Below are positions 63,468 through 64,000 of a stretch of DNA of 64,000 bases, piece after piece (position 1 is the first letter of the stretch; the number at the start of each line of letters is the position of its first letter). The notes under the pieces were generated by a model, which was not told the DNA's origin, searched no databases, and worked only from the letters and a program-made list of their open reading frames with translations. Source of the DNA: Acidobacteria bacterium Ga0077551. GTDB taxonomy: Bacteria > Pseudomonadota > Alphaproteobacteria > Caulobacterales > Hyphomonadaceae. The position numbers were made by a program, and so were the translations under genes. Location of the stretch: the NCBI GenBank assembly GCA_001464545.1, contig LNFC01000007.1, positions 1 through 64,000 on the forward strand, in the 5' to 3' direction.

Positions 63468-64000
63468 ATGTTGAAGATTGAAAACCTGACTGCCACCGTC
63501 GGCGAAGGCGAGGATGCGAAAACCATCCTCAACGGCCTGTCGCTGGCTGTTCCCACCGGCGAAGTCCACGCGATCATGGGCCCGAACGGCGCGGGCAAAT
63601 CCACGCTCTCGTATGTGCTGACGGGCCGCGAAGGCTACGCCGTCACCGGGGGCAGCGCGACGCTGAACGGCGCGGACATTCTGGCGCTGGAGCCGGAAGC
63701 GCGCGCCGCCGCCGGCCTGTTCCTGTCCTTCCAGTACCCGGTCGAGATCCCCGGCGTGCCGGTGATGACGTTCGTGCGCACCGCAATGAACGCGCAGCGC
63801 AAGGCGCGCGGCGAGACGGAGATTTCCGCGCCGGACTTCATCAAGAAGTCCCGCGAGATTGCCAAGGTGCTCAGCCTTGATCCCGAGATGCTGAAACGTC
63901 CGGTGAATGTCGGCTTTTCCGGCGGCGAGAAGAAGCGGCTCGAGATCTACCAGATGATGATGCTGGAGCCGCGCTTCATGGTGCTCGACGAGACCGATTC
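63468..64000 (+). CDS. sufC: Fe-S assembly ATPase SufC (C-terminus beyond the window)
   Basis: 177 codons are visible, about two thirds of the usual 250. ABC ATPase with Walker A GPNGAGKST at 38-46, Q-loop LSFQYPVEIPG, signature FSGGEKKR and the start of Walker B (MVLDETDS) at the window edge. SufC drives cluster assembly on SufB and SufD. It is separated from sufB by about 930 bases holding a lipoprotein gene and the microprotein candidate, which is unusual. ATG 63468 lacks a clear ribosome site. Confidence 0.95.
   Translation, partial: MLKIENLTATVGEGEDAKTILNGLSLAVPTGEVHAIMGPNGAGKSTLSYVLTGREGYAVTGGSATLNGADILALEPEARAAAGLFLSFQYPVEIPGVPVMTFVRTAMNAQRKARGETEISAPDFIKKSREIAKVLSLDPEMLKRPVNVGFSGGEKKRLEIYQMMMLEPRFMVLDETD

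Overview
This 64 kb window is GC-rich chromosomal DNA from an alphaproteobacterium, most likely a marine member of the Hyphomonadaceae/Caulobacterales. That placement is inferred from gene content (curli, type II secretion, a TonB system with DUF3450 and TPR partners, a CYP153-type P450, NifS followed by SufB and SufC, bactofilin beside an M23 peptidase) and from the dense, overlapping operons. No rRNA, CRISPR array, insertion sequence, prophage or plasmid gene is visible. One tRNA gene, Gln (TTG), is present.

Layout. 1-6352: a type II secretion locus split into two divergent arms, gspL-gspM-(gspN or gspC, cut by the edge) leftward and gspE-F-H-I-J rightward; gspG, gspK and gspD are not seen. 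6574-16948: a five-gene copper/redox operon with an 1899-residue multicopper oxidase, a membrane-anchored beta-propeller, two SCO-type copper chaperones and a cytochrome c fused to a periplasmic-binding-protein-like domain. The oxidase carries a Sec signal and sits directly after the secretion genes, which suggests it is a secretion substrate. 17137-22530: a curli operon (csgF, csgG with a long C-terminal extension, three curlin-repeat proteins, one unknown secreted protein). 22626-24836: tex. 24833-31128: a leftward exopolysaccharide cluster (flippase, GH16 hydrolase, sugar-phosphate transferase, short Wza, PPP-type phosphatase, ExoA-like glycosyltransferase). 31328-38189: lipid and small-molecule genes (ABM monooxygenase, acyl-CoA dehydrogenase, GPH transporter, HtrA protease, CYP153 P450, TauD-type dioxygenase). 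38261-43228: rarA, an RluA-type pseudouridine synthase, a nucleotide-sugar epimerase, sppA. 43445-43518: tRNA-Gln. 43965-49722: a complete TonB energising operon (DUF3450, TtpC-like, ExbB, two ExbD, TonB, TPR). 49900-55762: bactofilin and M23 peptidase, a peroxiredoxin, an AsmA/YhdP-like giant. 55869-59515: tyrS, anmK, an acetyltransferase, an alpha/beta hydrolase. 59627-64000: a Suf Fe-S cluster operon with lipoprotein genes and a 25-codon ORF inserted between its core genes.

The most interesting cross-cutting signal is a set of five sites resembling sigma-54 (-24/-12) promoters, placed upstream of gspE, csgF, the EPS sugar transferase, the EPS-cluster phosphatase and the EPS glycosyltransferase. 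All five show the GG-N10-GC spacing and fit the start codons chosen here. If real, they join secretion, amyloid and polysaccharide genes in one surface or biofilm regulon. The second main candidate is the secretion-linked giant copper oxidase operon with its cytochrome-sensor fusion.
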